IMG/VR virus record: IMGVR_UViG_3300046517_001637 | Span: 1-44,942 of that record | DNA length: 44,942 bases | Strand: one strand, 5' to 3' | Origin: a virus | Shown: one piece after another, positions 1 to 8,479 of the stretch | How the letters are laid out: each line of letters starts with the position of its first letter | Numbering within the stretch: position 1 is the stretch's first letter | The notes under the pieces: generated by a model | The model's input: only the letters and a program-made list of their open reading frames with translations | Database searches by the model: none | Told to the model about the DNA's origin: nothing | Position numbers and translations under genes: made by a program

Positions 1-120
1 GGCCCCATGGCGGCCCCGCTGCCCCCCCCCTGGGGCACCCGTCAGAAAATCTGGTTCCATCTCGGCGGCTGACGGCCCCAGCCCGCCCCCCTTTTCCCCC
101 TCACCCGGCGATATTTTTTT
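1..120. repeat. Left copy of 120-bp exact terminal direct repeat
   Basis: These 120 bases are identical to 44823-44942, including the run of nine C and the run of T. Exact end-to-end identity of this length is what an assembler leaves when it opens a circular or circularly permuted genome. It could also be a short genuine terminal repeat. The stretch is non-coding and lies upstream of the gene starting at 134. Confidence 0.95.
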
Positions 121-133
121 TTGGAGCCCCGGC

Positions 134-508
134 ATGCGGCCACAACTCTTGCGAGCCCCCGTCGCCTCGCTTGCATTTATTTATATGTGCGCGAGCGCGA
201 GCCCGTCGCTGGCGGCGAGCGATGCGTTTGCGGTTGGCGGTGCGACGGTGAGCCTGGCGGTGACGGGGACGACGGGCCGGGTTCAGGTTCAGCCCTCGGC
301 GGCGAACCCGAACCTGCGGATTTACAACGCCGGCACGGTTGCGGTGTTTTTGGCCTGTGGCGACGTAACCATCGTCGCGACCCTTGCCGGCAGCATGCCG
401 GTAGCGCCTGGGACGGTTGAGGTGATTGAGTGCCCGCAGCCGTATGTAGCGGGGATCAGCGGGGGCACGGCGGCGACGGTTTACCTGACGCCGGGCAACG
501 GGCTGTAG
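134..508 (+). CDS. Small putative exported protein, function unknown
   Basis: The 124-aa product is not recognised. Its N-terminus has an arginine followed by a hydrophobic stretch ending in a small-residue segment around residues 20-28, which looks like a cleavable signal peptide. The rest is rich in Val, Thr, Gly and Ala, as in a beta-sandwich, with two cysteines (in ACGDV and IECPQ) that could pair after export. GGAG at 123-126 is spaced seven bases from the ATG. It is the first gene after the non-coding closure region and is followed after four bases by an arabinofuranosidase/LamG-like gene. It may be a virion decoration protein or, given the signal, an envelope or secreted protein. Confidence 0.75.
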   Translation: MRPQLLRAPVASLAFIYMCASASPSLAASDAFAVGGATVSLAVTGTTGRVQVQPSAANPNLRIYNAGTVAVFLACGDVTIVATLAGSMPVAPGTVEVIECPQPYVAGISGGTAATVYLTPGNGL

Positions 509-512
509 AGCC

Positions 513-1397
513 ATGCGCTGGGCATTACCGGCGGCGGTATTGGCGGCGGTAACGCTGTCGAGTGCGTCGGCTTACGTGCGGGGTGGCCCGGGGGTGATGC
601 CGCACGGGCACCACCGGTTGAAGTTGCCGGTATTGCCCCCGTTGGATGGGTTGGTGGGGGCGGCGTCCTCGGGGGCGTATGGGTTTCGGCTGTTGCGGAC
701 TGGGGCGCCGAGCGGGGTGCGGCTCCGCCGGGCGAGCGACAACGCTGAGCTTGACATAGGCTTCACGGCGACCGGCGACATGGACGCGGCGCTGGCAGGG
801 AGCCACTGCGCGGCCACCAGCTGTTTTGTGCGGAGTTGGTACGACCAGAGCGGCAACGGGCGGCACCTGGGCAATGCGACGGCGGCGGGTCAGCCGCAGC
901 TGATATTCAATTGCCAGAACACGCAGCCGTGCATGGAGGTTGTGGGGGCGGGTCAGGGCTTGCCGAGCGCGGCGAATTTCACGCCGGCGACGGGGGTAAT
1001 GAGTCTCTCCGTGGTAGCGGACCGGAATGGGGGGACGGCGCAGTGCATATTGCTGCGGATGAACGGGAGTTCCAACCAGCTGACGACGGCGAGCGGGGCG
1101 GCCAATGCGTGGTGGTGGGTTGGCGGCACCAGCGGGACCTTGGTACCGGCGCCGCTTGATGGGGCGTGGCATGCGTTTGCGGGGACGCTGAACGGGGCGT
1201 CGTCTTACGCGTATGTAGATGGGGTTGCCACGACGGGGAGTGCGACGGGGAGTGTGGTGGCGGGGTTGGTTTCGAACGCGGGTCCGGCGACGGGGAGTTG
1301 TCGGCAGGCGGAGGCGGTATTTTGGGATAATTACGCGCTGTCGCCGACGGAGCGTGCGGCGCTAGTGACGAACCAGCGCAATTACTGGGGGTTTTGA
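513..1397 (+). CDS. Arabinofuranosidase-B/LamG-like carbohydrate-binding protein with signal peptide
   Basis: A 294-aa protein. Residues about 2-20 form a hydrophobic signal-like segment. From about residue 45 it carries features of the alpha-L-arabinofuranosidase B catalytic or concanavalin-like fold: GAYGFRLLR, VRLRRASDNAELDIGF, SWYDQSGNGRHL and a late DGVATTG strand pair. Such domains in phages usually bind or trim host surface glycans. Several cysteines (SHCAATSC, FNCQNTQPC, GSCRQ) fit disulphides formed outside the cytoplasm. The stop codon overlaps the next ATG (TGATG). Family-level assignment is by motif only; whether it is catalytic or purely binding cannot be said. Confidence 0.75.
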   Translation: MRWALPAAVLAAVTLSSASAYVRGGPGVMPHGHHRLKLPVLPPLDGLVGAASSGAYGFRLLRTGAPSGVRLRRASDNAELDIGFTATGDMDAALAGSHCAATSCFVRSWYDQSGNGRHLGNATAAGQPQLIFNCQNTQPCMEVVGAGQGLPSAANFTPATGVMSLSVVADRNGGTAQCILLRMNGSSNQLTTASGAANAWWWVGGTSGTLVPAPLDGAWHAFAGTLNGASSYAYVDGVATTGSATGSVVAGLVSNAGPATGSCRQAEAVFWDNYALSPTERAALVTNQRNYWGF

Positions 1398-3397
1398 TGC
1401 GCTGCTGGCGCACGGCCCTGGCCGCGGCGGGTTTGGTGCTGCTGCGGGCGGACATGTACCCGGACGCCTCGAACGCGGTTATGCCGGCGGCGTCGGTGAA
1501 TTTGGGTGCGGCGGCCTCGCTCTCGGCCTTTGGCGGGCGGTGCGACGGGGTTGCGGACGACACGGCGGCGTTTCTTGCGGCTAGCGTGTGGATGATGGGG
1601 GCGGCTCAGCGGGTGGTACGGTTGCCGGCGGGCGTGTGTACCACGAGCGCGACGATCGGCTGGGGTGACGGTCGTCAGACCAGCACCGCGCTGAGCGCGG
1701 GGGCGTCTGGGTCGAGCCTATCGGTGGGCAGTTGCGCTGGGGTTGTGGCGGGCGACGCGGTTGCGGTGCGGCGCGACGATGGGAGTTTGTATCGCGGCAC
1801 GACCGGGGGCTGCGCCGGGGCGGCGTTGGCGGTGAGCCCGGCCTGGTCCGGCACGGCGGCGAGCGCGGGAGCCTTGGTCTACACGGGGCGGATTTCATCG
1901 AGTAACGGCGGCGGGTTTTTGGGGCAGGGGGCGGCGCAGGACCAGGATGCGAGCGGCGCGGGGGCGGTAACGACGATCCGTTACACCGGGCCGGCCGCCG
2001 CGAGCGCAGCTACGGTCGGGGTGACGGCGGCGGGCTCGCGCACAATTGTTCTGGACAGCGCCGCGGGGATCGCCATGGGCACGCCGCTTCAGGCGGTGCT
2101 TGACAATGGCGACACGTTTTGGACGAGCGCGCGGCTGACGCCTGCGGGCACCACTCTATATATAGAGAACGAGGTGCCGGCGGGGCGCAGCATTCCGGCC
2201 GGCGCGAGCATCCTGATCGCGAGCAACCCGGTGGTGCGGGTATCGGGGCCGATCGTCGACCCGGTCCTGACGGGCATTCACATCGACGCGGGGAACCTGG
2301 CGGCGATCGGGCTGGAGCTGGTGCACGTGATCCAGGGGCGCGGCACGGGCGGGCCGGGCGGGGTGAGCGTGGCGAACCACACCGGCATCGGGGGGTATTT
2401 TCGCACGTGGCCGGCGCCGTTTGGCAATTACAGCGGCAGCGTCAATGGGGAGTATGAGTTTTCCGCGCTGAAACCAGCCAACAACCGGGCGATTGGGTTG
2501 TGGCTGTTGGGCCCGGCGTTGAACAACATGGCGTATAGCCGCAACCGCTTTCACGGCGGCACGCTGATGATGGGCGGGCACGACGCGGCGGCGGCGGCGC
2601 TGAGAGTGGAGCACGCCGACAACAACGTGTTTCTGAAGCCCTTCACTTACTATAGCAGCGGGTACTTCACGCCGGGCAATCTGGGGGCGGGGCTGTACCG
2701 GCAGGCCAGTATTGATGGCGGCAACTTTCCGGTCGAGAACACGTATTACGGGGCCGCGTTTCTGGGCGGGGTCACCGACGCGCCGGCGACGGGGGTGTCG
2801 CTGGGCGCCGATTTGTTTCTGCAATATGGCACGGGCGATGGGGAGCCGCTGCCGGGGCGCACCAGCGGGCCGGGGCTCTCGACCGCCGGGTCCTTGTTCA
2901 ACCTGAAGGATTTGTCGTTTGTCAGCGGGGTATCGAGCCCGGCGACGCTGAATTTCCGCGACCCGTCGGGGACCTACATCTGGGGCCTGGGGCGTGGCGG
3001 GCCGAGTGCCAACGGGTTATCGGTGGAAAGCCTGAGCGACGTTGGGTTTTACGTCGGCGCGGGTGCTATTGGCGGCGGCGGTCTGGCGCTGGCGATCGAT
3101 TTCAAGCGGCATTTGCGGGCCAGCGGCCCCGCCCCGGCGCTGACCGCGTGCGGCACGTCCCCGGGCGTGGTTGGCAGCGACGTGGCCGGCACGGTGACGA
3201 TGGGGACATCCTCGCCGGCGGGGTGTGTCATCACCTTTGCCCAGCCTTATGTGGCGGCGCCGATCTGCAATGTGAGTTGGCGGGGCAATTTGGCGGCGAT
3301 GGGGTACACCACAGCGCCGGCATCGCTGACCTTGACGCAGACGCCGACCAGTTCGAACAAGGTGGATTACGCTTGCTGGGCGCAGGCGGGCGGGTGA
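1397..3397 (+). CDS. Pectate-lyase-fold spike/depolymerase-like protein with signal-like N-terminus
   Basis: A 666-aa protein starting at the ATG that overlaps the previous stop; a TTG one codon earlier is less likely. After a hydrophobic N-terminus (TALAAAGLVLL) comes the typical start of a pectate-lyase-3 right-handed beta-helix, FGGRCDGVADDTAAFLAA, then long Gly/Asn/Val-rich repeats. The last ~85 residues (from LTACGTSPGVV to ACWAQ) form a Cys-containing beta domain that I have seen C-terminal to such helices. Beta-helix proteins are the usual phage tailspikes and polysaccharide depolymerases. The signal-like start is unusual for a structural spike and is shared with its neighbours. Confidence 0.75.
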   Translation: MRCWRTALAAAGLVLLRADMYPDASNAVMPAASVNLGAAASLSAFGGRCDGVADDTAAFLAASVWMMGAAQRVVRLPAGVCTTSATIGWGDGRQTSTALSAGASGSSLSVGSCAGVVAGDAVAVRRDDGSLYRGTTGGCAGAALAVSPAWSGTAASAGALVYTGRISSSNGGGFLGQGAAQDQDASGAGAVTTIRYTGPAAASAATVGVTAAGSRTIVLDSAAGIAMGTPLQAVLDNGDTFWTSARLTPAGTTLYIENEVPAGRSIPAGASILIASNPVVRVSGPIVDPVLTGIHIDAGNLAAIGLELVHVIQGRGTGGPGGVSVANHTGIGGYFRTWPAPFGNYSGSVNGEYEFSALKPANNRAIGLWLLGPALNNMAYSRNRFHGGTLMMGGHDAAAAALRVEHADNNVFLKPFTYYSSGYFTPGNLGAGLYRQASIDGGNFPVENTYYGAAFLGGVTDAPATGVSLGADLFLQYGTGDGEPLPGRTSGPGLSTAGSLFNLKDLSFVSGVSSPATLNFRDPSGTYIWGLGRGGPSANGLSVESLSDVGFYVGAGAIGGGGLALAIDFKRHLRASGPAPALTACGTSPGVVGSDVAGTVTMGTSSPAGCVITFAQPYVAAPICNVSWRGNLAAMGYTTAPASLTLTQTPTSSNKVDYACWAQAGG

Positions 3398-3398
3398 G

Positions 3399-3638
3399 TT
3401 GTCGGGTCTGGCGCTGGTGGCGGGGGTGGTGCTGGTAGTGCTGCACCGGGCGGATGGCGGTGAGGTGGCGGTGGTGCCGGGCCACGTGACCAATCTGCAC
3501 AGCGCAGCCGCCCCGCAGAACAAGGTGGTGGTGGGTGCGGCGCGCTGCGTCTTGGGGCTGGACGACGGCAAGTATCTGAGCGTGTTGGAGGCGTGCGGCG
3601 AGGTGCGGCGGCTATTGGAAGAGGCGGCGGGGCGGTGA
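3399..3638 (+). CDS. Small membrane-anchored or exported protein
   Basis: A 79-aa protein. The likely start is the TTG at 3399, one base after the preceding stop, because the reading begins directly with a hydrophobic segment (LALVAGVVLVVL, residues 4-15). The remainder is soluble, with two cysteines in ARCVLGL and LEACGEV and a pattern of the form VVPGHVTNLHS...TTRCVL...GKYLSVLEAC that I have met in other alphaproteobacterial phages without a known role. It is the fourth gene in a row with an N-terminal export-type segment. Its stop overlaps the GTG of the large terminase gene (GTGA). Confidence 0.65.
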   Translation: MSGLALVAGVVLVVLHRADGGEVAVVPGHVTNLHSAAAPQNKVVVGAARCVLGLDDGKYLSVLEACGEVRRLLEEAAGR

Positions 3639-4930
3639 GCGCGGGCCAGATCCAGTTACCGGCAAAGCTGGTGCCGGTGTTTAGTGGCGAAGCCTTGTAC
3701 CGCGGTGCCTATGGCGGGCGCGGCAGTGCCAAATCGCGCAGTTTTGCCAAGATGGCGGCGGTGCACGGGTTGCGCTGCGCGATGGCGCGCGAGAGCGGTG
3801 TCATTGTCTGTGGTCGAGAATTTCAAAACTCGCTTGACGAGTCATCCATGGCGGAAGTCAAGCAGGCGATCGAGTCGGAGCCCTGGCTGGCGGCGAATTA
3901 CGAGATTGGCGAGAAGTACATCCGCACCCGCGACGGGCGGATCGATTTCAGCTTTGTGGGGCTCAGGCGAAATATCGAGTCGGTGAAATCGACTGCCAGA
4001 ATACGGCTTTTGTGGGTCGACGAGGCGGAGCCGGTGAGCGAAGTTGCCTGGATGAAGGCGATCCCGACGGTGCGCGAGGAGAACGCCGAGATTTGGGTGA
4101 CGTGGAACCCGGAGAGAAGGGCCAGTGCCACCAACAAGCGGTTCCGCGAGAACCCGCCTGACAATTCCCAGATCGTCGAGGTGAACTGGCGCGACAACCC
4201 GTGGTTTCCGGGGGTGTTGGAGCAGATCCGGGCGGAGGACGAGGAGAAGCGGCCGGAGCAGTACCCTCACATTTGGGAGGGTGACTATGCGACGGCGCAC
4301 GCCGGGGCGTATTACGCGGCGGCGCTGTCGGAAGCGGCGCGCGAGGGGCGGATCGGGCACGTGACCAGGGACCCGCTGATGGCGGTGCGGGCGTATGTCG
4401 ACATTGGCGGCACGGGGGCGCGGAGCGATGCTTACAGCTGCTGGATCTGTCAGTTTGTCGGGCGCGAGATCCGGGTGTTGGATTACGAGGAGGCGGTGGG
4501 GCAGCCGCTGAGTTTTCATGTGGACTGGTTGCGGGAGCGGGGGTGGGGCAAGGCGCAGGTGTTTTTGCCGCATGACGGGGCGACGCACGACCGGGTATTC
4601 GACGTGTCGTTCGAGAGCGCGTTTCGCTCCGCGGGGTTCAATGTGGAAGTGATCCCCAACCAGGGGCGGGGGGCGGCACGGGCGCGCATCGAGGCGGCGC
4701 GGCGGATGTTTCCCTCCGTGTGGTTCAACGCGGAGACGACGGAGCCGGGGCGGGACGCCTTGGGGTGGTATCACGAGCGGCGCAGCGAGGATGTGCGCGA
4801 CGTGGGGCTGGGTCCCGAGCACGACTGGTCGTCGCACAGCGCGGACGCGTTTGGCTTGATGTGCGTCGCGTACGAGACGCCGGCGGGGCGGCCGGTAAAG
4901 ATGAAGTACCCGGCGCTGGGGCTGGTGTGA
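3635..4930 (+). CDS. terL: Terminase large subunit
   Basis: DNA-packaging motor of 431 aa from the GTG at 3635; the reading frame is open 14 codons further upstream but those overlap the previous gene. Walker A GGRGSAKS is at residues 27-34 and Walker B LLWVDEAE at about 125-131, with the catalytic acid E130. The nuclease half has the expected acidic residues: D256 in VDIGGTG and D404 in SHSADAFG. Length and motif order fit the PBSX/Sf6-type large terminases. The small subunit is not adjacent: it lies at 44178-44705, separated by the closure region and four carbohydrate/export-type genes. Confidence 0.95.
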   Translation: MSAGQIQLPAKLVPVFSGEALYRGAYGGRGSAKSRSFAKMAAVHGLRCAMARESGVIVCGREFQNSLDESSMAEVKQAIESEPWLAANYEIGEKYIRTRDGRIDFSFVGLRRNIESVKSTARIRLLWVDEAEPVSEVAWMKAIPTVREENAEIWVTWNPERRASATNKRFRENPPDNSQIVEVNWRDNPWFPGVLEQIRAEDEEKRPEQYPHIWEGDYATAHAGAYYAAALSEAAREGRIGHVTRDPLMAVRAYVDIGGTGARSDAYSCWICQFVGREIRVLDYEEAVGQPLSFHVDWLRERGWGKAQVFLPHDGATHDRVFDVSFESAFRSAGFNVEVIPNQGRGAARARIEAARRMFPSVWFNAETTEPGRDALGWYHERRSEDVRDVGLGPEHDWSSHSADAFGLMCVAYETPAGRPVKMKYPALGLV

Positions 4931-5109
4931 GCCTTCGCGAGCTGTTGGACGGCGTGGGGCTGGACGACGCGGCGTGCCGGTTTGCGGTGCTGGGGGCCTT
5001 GGGCCTCTTTGCCCTGGTGGTGCTGTTTTTTGTCGGGCTGTCGCAGAATTGGTGGCCGACGCACTGCCCGGGAGGGGTGCTGCGGTGGTGGTGGCAGGGG
5101 CGGTGCTGA
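4927..5109 (+). CDS. Small single-helix membrane protein
   Basis: A 60-aa product read from a GTG that overlaps the terL stop (GTGTGAG). An amphipathic N-terminus (LRELLDGVGLDDAACRF) is followed by one clear transmembrane helix at about residues 22-38 and a Trp-rich, basic C-terminal tail (VLRWWWQGRC). Together with the next small membrane gene it could be a holin or holin-antiholin pair, but no endolysin is adjacent. Family not recognised. Confidence 0.6.
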   Translation: MSLRELLDGVGLDDAACRFAVLGALGLFALVVLFFVGLSQNWWPTHCPGGVLRWWWQGRC

Positions 5110-5122
5110 AGGTGGGTGTGCA

Positions 5123-5293
5123 ATGACCGCAGGCATCTGGTTCTGGATCTTGTACGTGGTGTGTCTCGTCTTCAGCGGCGGCTGGTACTGGCGCAACCAG
5201 GCGACATTGCAGCCCTACGGGCCCTTCAGCCTGATTTTCTTTGTGCTGATCGGGTTGTTGGGGTGGGGGGTGTTCGGGGCGCCGATAAGATAA
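5123..5293 (+). CDS. Two-helix small membrane protein (holin candidate)
   Basis: A 56-aa protein with two predicted transmembrane helices, about residues 5-22 (IWFWILYVVCLVF) and 34-52 (FSLIFFVLIGLLGWGVFG), joined by a short polar loop rich in Trp, Arg and Asn. A GAAGGTGG ribosome-binding sequence lies about eight bases before the ATG. Similar tiny two-helix proteins occur beside terminase genes in alphaproteobacterial phages. Holin is the obvious guess from size and topology, but nothing in the sequence proves it. Confidence 0.7.
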   Translation: MTAGIWFWILYVVCLVFSGGWYWRNQATLQPYGPFSLIFFVLIGLLGWGVFGAPIR

Positions 5294-5304
5294 GGGGAGA
5301 ACTG

Positions 5305-5634
5305 ATGTCCGATTACGGGATGATGCAGGAGCGGGTGCGGGTGGCGGCTGGCCGGATTGCGCCGCAATACGTCGACGTGCCGGCGATTTACCCCGCCGCG
5401 GGGCCGCCGGTGGCGGTGGGCTCGGTGCTGCAGTGCACCCAGGGCAACTGGTTCGGGGTGCCGACCTCCTATGCCTATCAGTGGAAGCGCGACGCGGTAA
5501 ATGTCGGCACCAATGCGGCGACCTACACGCTGGTGGCGGGTGACAGCACGCACAGCATTACCTGCGTCGTGTCGGCGACCAACGCCAACGGCACGACGGC
5601 GGCGCCGGCGAGCAATGCGATTGCGGTGCCTTGA
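5305..5634 (+). CDS. Ig-like domain protein, putative capsid decoration
   Basis: A 109-aa protein from an ATG preceded by AGGGGAGA. Residues about 25-109 form one bacterial Ig-like domain of the cell-adhesion/phage type: VGSVLQCTQGNW, then SYAYQWKRD, then ATYTLVAGD and ITCVVSATN, with the two core cysteines and the core Trp in place. In phages such domains usually decorate capsids or fibres and bind glycans weakly. Its place between terL and the portal, next to head genes, fits a head decoration protein, but a fibre accessory role is possible. Confidence 0.75.
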   Translation: MSDYGMMQERVRVAAGRIAPQYVDVPAIYPAAGPPVAVGSVLQCTQGNWFGVPTSYAYQWKRDAVNVGTNAATYTLVAGDSTHSITCVVSATNANGTTAAPASNAIAVP

Positions 5635-5649
5635 GGTGAGGGAGAGACC

Positions 5650-5886
5650 ATGAGCAGCAGTGACGCGCGGATGTTTGCCGACCTGGTGGCGCGGGTGGCA
5701 AAGCTTGAGACGCGTGCGGGCGACACGGAGAGCGAGGTCCACGAGCTTGCCGAGCGGGTGTTTGGCAAGGATCTGGCCGACGAGTTGTACGGGCCGCAGA
5801 TGGACCACAGCATGGACCGGGCCGATCGGGCGGCGCTTCTAAAGCGGGCGATCCCGGGGCGGCCGACCGGGCCCAGGGCGGCGTGA
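5650..5886 (+). CDS. Small coiled-coil protein
   Basis: The 78-aa product is mostly helical. Residues about 8-40 show heptad spacing (FADLVARVAKLETRAGDTESEVHEL, in pieces), as in short coiled-coil phage proteins; the C-terminus is basic and Pro/Gly-rich. GGGAGAG stands six bases before the ATG. It lies in the head operon between the Ig-like protein and a 58-aa basic gene. Function unknown; structural or assembly-accessory from context. Confidence 0.65.
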   Translation: MSSSDARMFADLVARVAKLETRAGDTESEVHELAERVFGKDLADELYGPQMDHSMDRADRAALLKRAIPGRPTGPRAA

Positions 5887-5887
5887 C

Positions 5888-6064
5888 ATGCCGAAACTGA
5901 CCCCATCCGGCAAAAAGACGGCGGTGGCGGATGTCGAGGGCAAGCTGGCGGGGCGCTACGGCAAGGGCGACCCCAGGGTCTACGCGACGCTTAATAAAAT
6001 TGGGCTGATGCAAGGCTCACGCGTGACGGCAAAGGGGCGAAAAGCCGCCCGGGGCAAAAGGTAG
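5888..6064 (+). CDS. 58-aa basic protein of unknown function
   Basis: A short reading frame in the gap before the portal. The product begins MPKLTPSGKKTAV, is strongly basic (many Lys and Arg, ending GRKAARGKR) and has a central YGKGDPRVYATLNKIG segment that looks like a small folded unit. It starts one base after the preceding stop and ends three bases before the portal ATG, so it fills the gap exactly. Family not recognised; it may bind DNA or assist head assembly. Confidence 0.6.
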   Translation: MPKLTPSGKKTAVADVEGKLAGRYGKGDPRVYATLNKIGLMQGSRVTAKGRKAARGKR

Positions 6065-6067
6065 ACC

Positions 6068-8479
6068 ATGTTCGGCAGCTACGGCGCCGACCGGCCGGCC
6101 CCGGTTCTGCAGGGGCTCGAGCTCGACGACCTGGAAGAGGACAACGTCAAGCAGATCATCCAGCAGGAGCTCGACTCAGCCTTGGGCCAGGACGGCGGCA
6201 CGCTGGCTTCGGAGCGGCTGGCGGCGCTGAAGTATTACGAGGGGGAGCCGTTCGGCAACGAGGTCGAGGGGCGCTCTCAGGTGGTGATGCGAAGCGTGTT
6301 GGAGGCGGTCGAGTGGGTATTGCCGGCGCTGATACGGATTTTCACCGCCAGCGACCAGATCTGCGTGGTCGAGCCGCCGCTGCCGGGGACGGAAGGGCGG
6401 GCAAAGCAGGCGACCGATTACCTCAACCACATTTTCTACCGGGACAATGACGGGTTTTTGATCCTGCACGATTGGTTCAAGGACGCGCTGTTGGAGAAAT
6501 TGGGCTGGGTCAAATACTGGTGGGACACGCAGCGGACGACGGAGACGCAGAGCTACACCGGCCTCACCCGCGAGCAGTACGACGCCCTCAAGGGGACGGA
6601 CCCGGACGTCGAGGTGGTGCGGGAGCGGTCATACCCGCAGGAGGCGGACAGCTTTAATCTCGACCGGCCTTTTGTGCCGCCGCCACCGCTTCCTGGGCCG
6701 CCCGCAGGTATGCCGAGTGTGTCGGGTACGCCGGGTCGGCCATTTCCTCCGGCGGGAGGTCCGATCGGCTCAGCGCCAATGCCAGGACCGCCGCCGCCGC
6801 CAGGGCCGCCTGCGCCTTCTCCAGGTGCCGCGCTGCCGTCATTACCGCCTCCGCCGGTTGAGCTGTGGGATTGTACCCTGCGGGTCACCCGCACCAACGG
6901 CCGCGCCCGCATCGAAAACGTGCCGCCCGAGGAGGTGCTGGTGTCGCGGCGCGCCAAGCGCGGCGACGTGCCGTTTCTGGCGCACCGCCGGCGCTGGACC
7001 AAGAGCGATCTCTTACAGCTAGGCTACGACGAGGAGTGCCTCGACCTCGTGCCGATGGACGACTCGATGGAGTGGAACCAGGAGCGGGTCGAGCGGCACA
7101 AGGAGGACGACGACTTTCCGCCCTACGAGCGGCGGGACGGCAACCGCGAGATCTGGGTCGAGGAGAACTACTGCTATTTGGGCCTGGAGGGCAAGCAGAC
7201 CACCGAACTCTACCGGGTGACGACCGCCGGCAAGGGGTTGGTGATCCTGACCAAGGATGGAGAAGCCGACATCGAGTGCGTGCCGGAGGTGCCGTTTGTG
7301 AGCATCTGCCCGGTGCCGATGAGCCACAAGCTGGTCGGCATGTCTCTCGCCGACCTGACGATGGACCTGCAGCTGATCAAGAGCACGTTGATCCGGCAGA
7401 TGCTGGACAACGCGTGGCTGTCCAACTGGCCGCGGATCGAGGTCGGCGACGACAGCGTCAACGAGAACACCTACGACGACCTTCTGACGCTGCGCCCGGG
7501 CGGCATCGTCCGCACCAAGCGGCTGGGCGGGATCAATGCCTTGATGATCCCCTACACGGCGGACAAGACGTTTCCGCTGGTGGAGTATCTCGACCAGACG
7601 CAGGAGGTGCGCACCGGCGTCGCGCGGCACAACCAGGGGATCAACCCGGACGATCTGAACAAGACCGCCACCGGGGTGTCGCTGCTGCAGCAGGCGGCGG
7701 CGCAGCGGGTGGAGCTGTTTGCCCGGATCTTCGCCCACGGGGTGGAGCAGCTGCTGCGCGGGGTGATGGGGCTGGTGCGGCGGCACCAGCAGCAGGAGCG
7801 CATCATCCGGGTGACCGGCGGCTGGCTCGAGGTCGACCCCCGGCAGTGGCGCGAGGAGATGCCGGTGACGGTGTCGGTGGGGCTGGGCACCGGCAACCGC
7901 GACCAGATGCTGCAGCACCTGATGCAGATCGTGCAGCTGCAGGGTCAGATCGTGATGCAGCAGGGCGGGCCGTCGGGGCCGCTGGTCTACCCGCACAACG
8001 TGTACGACGCGCTAAAGGCGTTGCAGGAGAATGCGGGGTTTAAGAGTTCGTTCTTTACCGACCCGTCGCAGCCGCCGCCGCCGGGGGCGGGGCCGCCGCA
8101 GGGTAAACCGCCTGACCCGGCGATGATGAAAGCCCAGGCGGCAATCCAGGCGGCGCAGATGAAGGCGCAGGCCGACGCGCAGGCGATGCAGCAGAAGGCG
8201 CAATTGGAGGTGCAGCTGCAGCAGTCGAAAGCGCAGATGGAGGCGCAGCTGGCGCAGCAGAAATCGCAGCATGAGATGGCGATCGAGCAGACCCGGGCCG
8301 AGCACCAGATGGAGATGGAGCGGCAGAAATCGATCCACGACATCGCGATCGAGCGCTCCCGTGCCGAGGCGGACGCGGCGGCGAAGATGCGCGAGATCGA
8401 GCTGAAATACGCCGCCGGGGCGTACAACGGCGGCGGCGGCCAGGCGCCGCAGGCGCCTAACGGGGCGGCGGGGGTCTGA
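6068..8479 (+). CDS. Portal protein
   Basis: An 803-aa protein forming the head vertex through which DNA passes. The first ~190 residues and the part from about 270 to 660 match the podovirus-type portal pattern: a start rich in QQELDSALGQD, SQVVMRSVLEAVEWVLP, then YLNHIFYRDNDGF, SKLVG-type segments and NQGINPDDLNKTATGVS. Residues about 198-265 are an unusual Pro/Gly-rich insertion. Residues about 682-790 are a long Gln/Ala/Glu/Met coiled coil. It follows terL and precedes scaffold and capsid genes, the standard order. AAAAGG lies seven bases before the ATG. Confidence 0.92.
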   Translation: MFGSYGADRPAPVLQGLELDDLEEDNVKQIIQQELDSALGQDGGTLASERLAALKYYEGEPFGNEVEGRSQVVMRSVLEAVEWVLPALIRIFTASDQICVVEPPLPGTEGRAKQATDYLNHIFYRDNDGFLILHDWFKDALLEKLGWVKYWWDTQRTTETQSYTGLTREQYDALKGTDPDVEVVRERSYPQEADSFNLDRPFVPPPPLPGPPAGMPSVSGTPGRPFPPAGGPIGSAPMPGPPPPPGPPAPSPGAALPSLPPPPVELWDCTLRVTRTNGRARIENVPPEEVLVSRRAKRGDVPFLAHRRRWTKSDLLQLGYDEECLDLVPMDDSMEWNQERVERHKEDDDFPPYERRDGNREIWVEENYCYLGLEGKQTTELYRVTTAGKGLVILTKDGEADIECVPEVPFVSICPVPMSHKLVGMSLADLTMDLQLIKSTLIRQMLDNAWLSNWPRIEVGDDSVNENTYDDLLTLRPGGIVRTKRLGGINALMIPYTADKTFPLVEYLDQTQEVRTGVARHNQGINPDDLNKTATGVSLLQQAAAQRVELFARIFAHGVEQLLRGVMGLVRRHQQQERIIRVTGGWLEVDPRQWREEMPVTVSVGLGTGNRDQMLQHLMQIVQLQGQIVMQQGGPSGPLVYPHNVYDALKALQENAGFKSSFFTDPSQPPPPGAGPPQGKPPDPAMMKAQAAIQAAQMKAQADAQAMQQKAQLEVQLQQSKAQMEAQLAQQKSQHEMAIEQTRAEHQMEMERQKSIHDIAIERSRAEADAAAKMREIELKYAAGAYNGGGGQAPQAPNGAAGV

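Noticed and set aside
2-36. GCCCCA/TGGGGC inverted pair at the contig start as a terminator
   Set aside because: Six-base stem with a 23-base loop and no adjacent T-run; too weak to call.
6865-8043. Long rightward frame (392 aa) inside the portal gene
   Set aside because: Arg/Gly/Ala/Pro-rich shadow of GC-rich codons in the +1 frame; the portal frame carries recognisable protein motifs.
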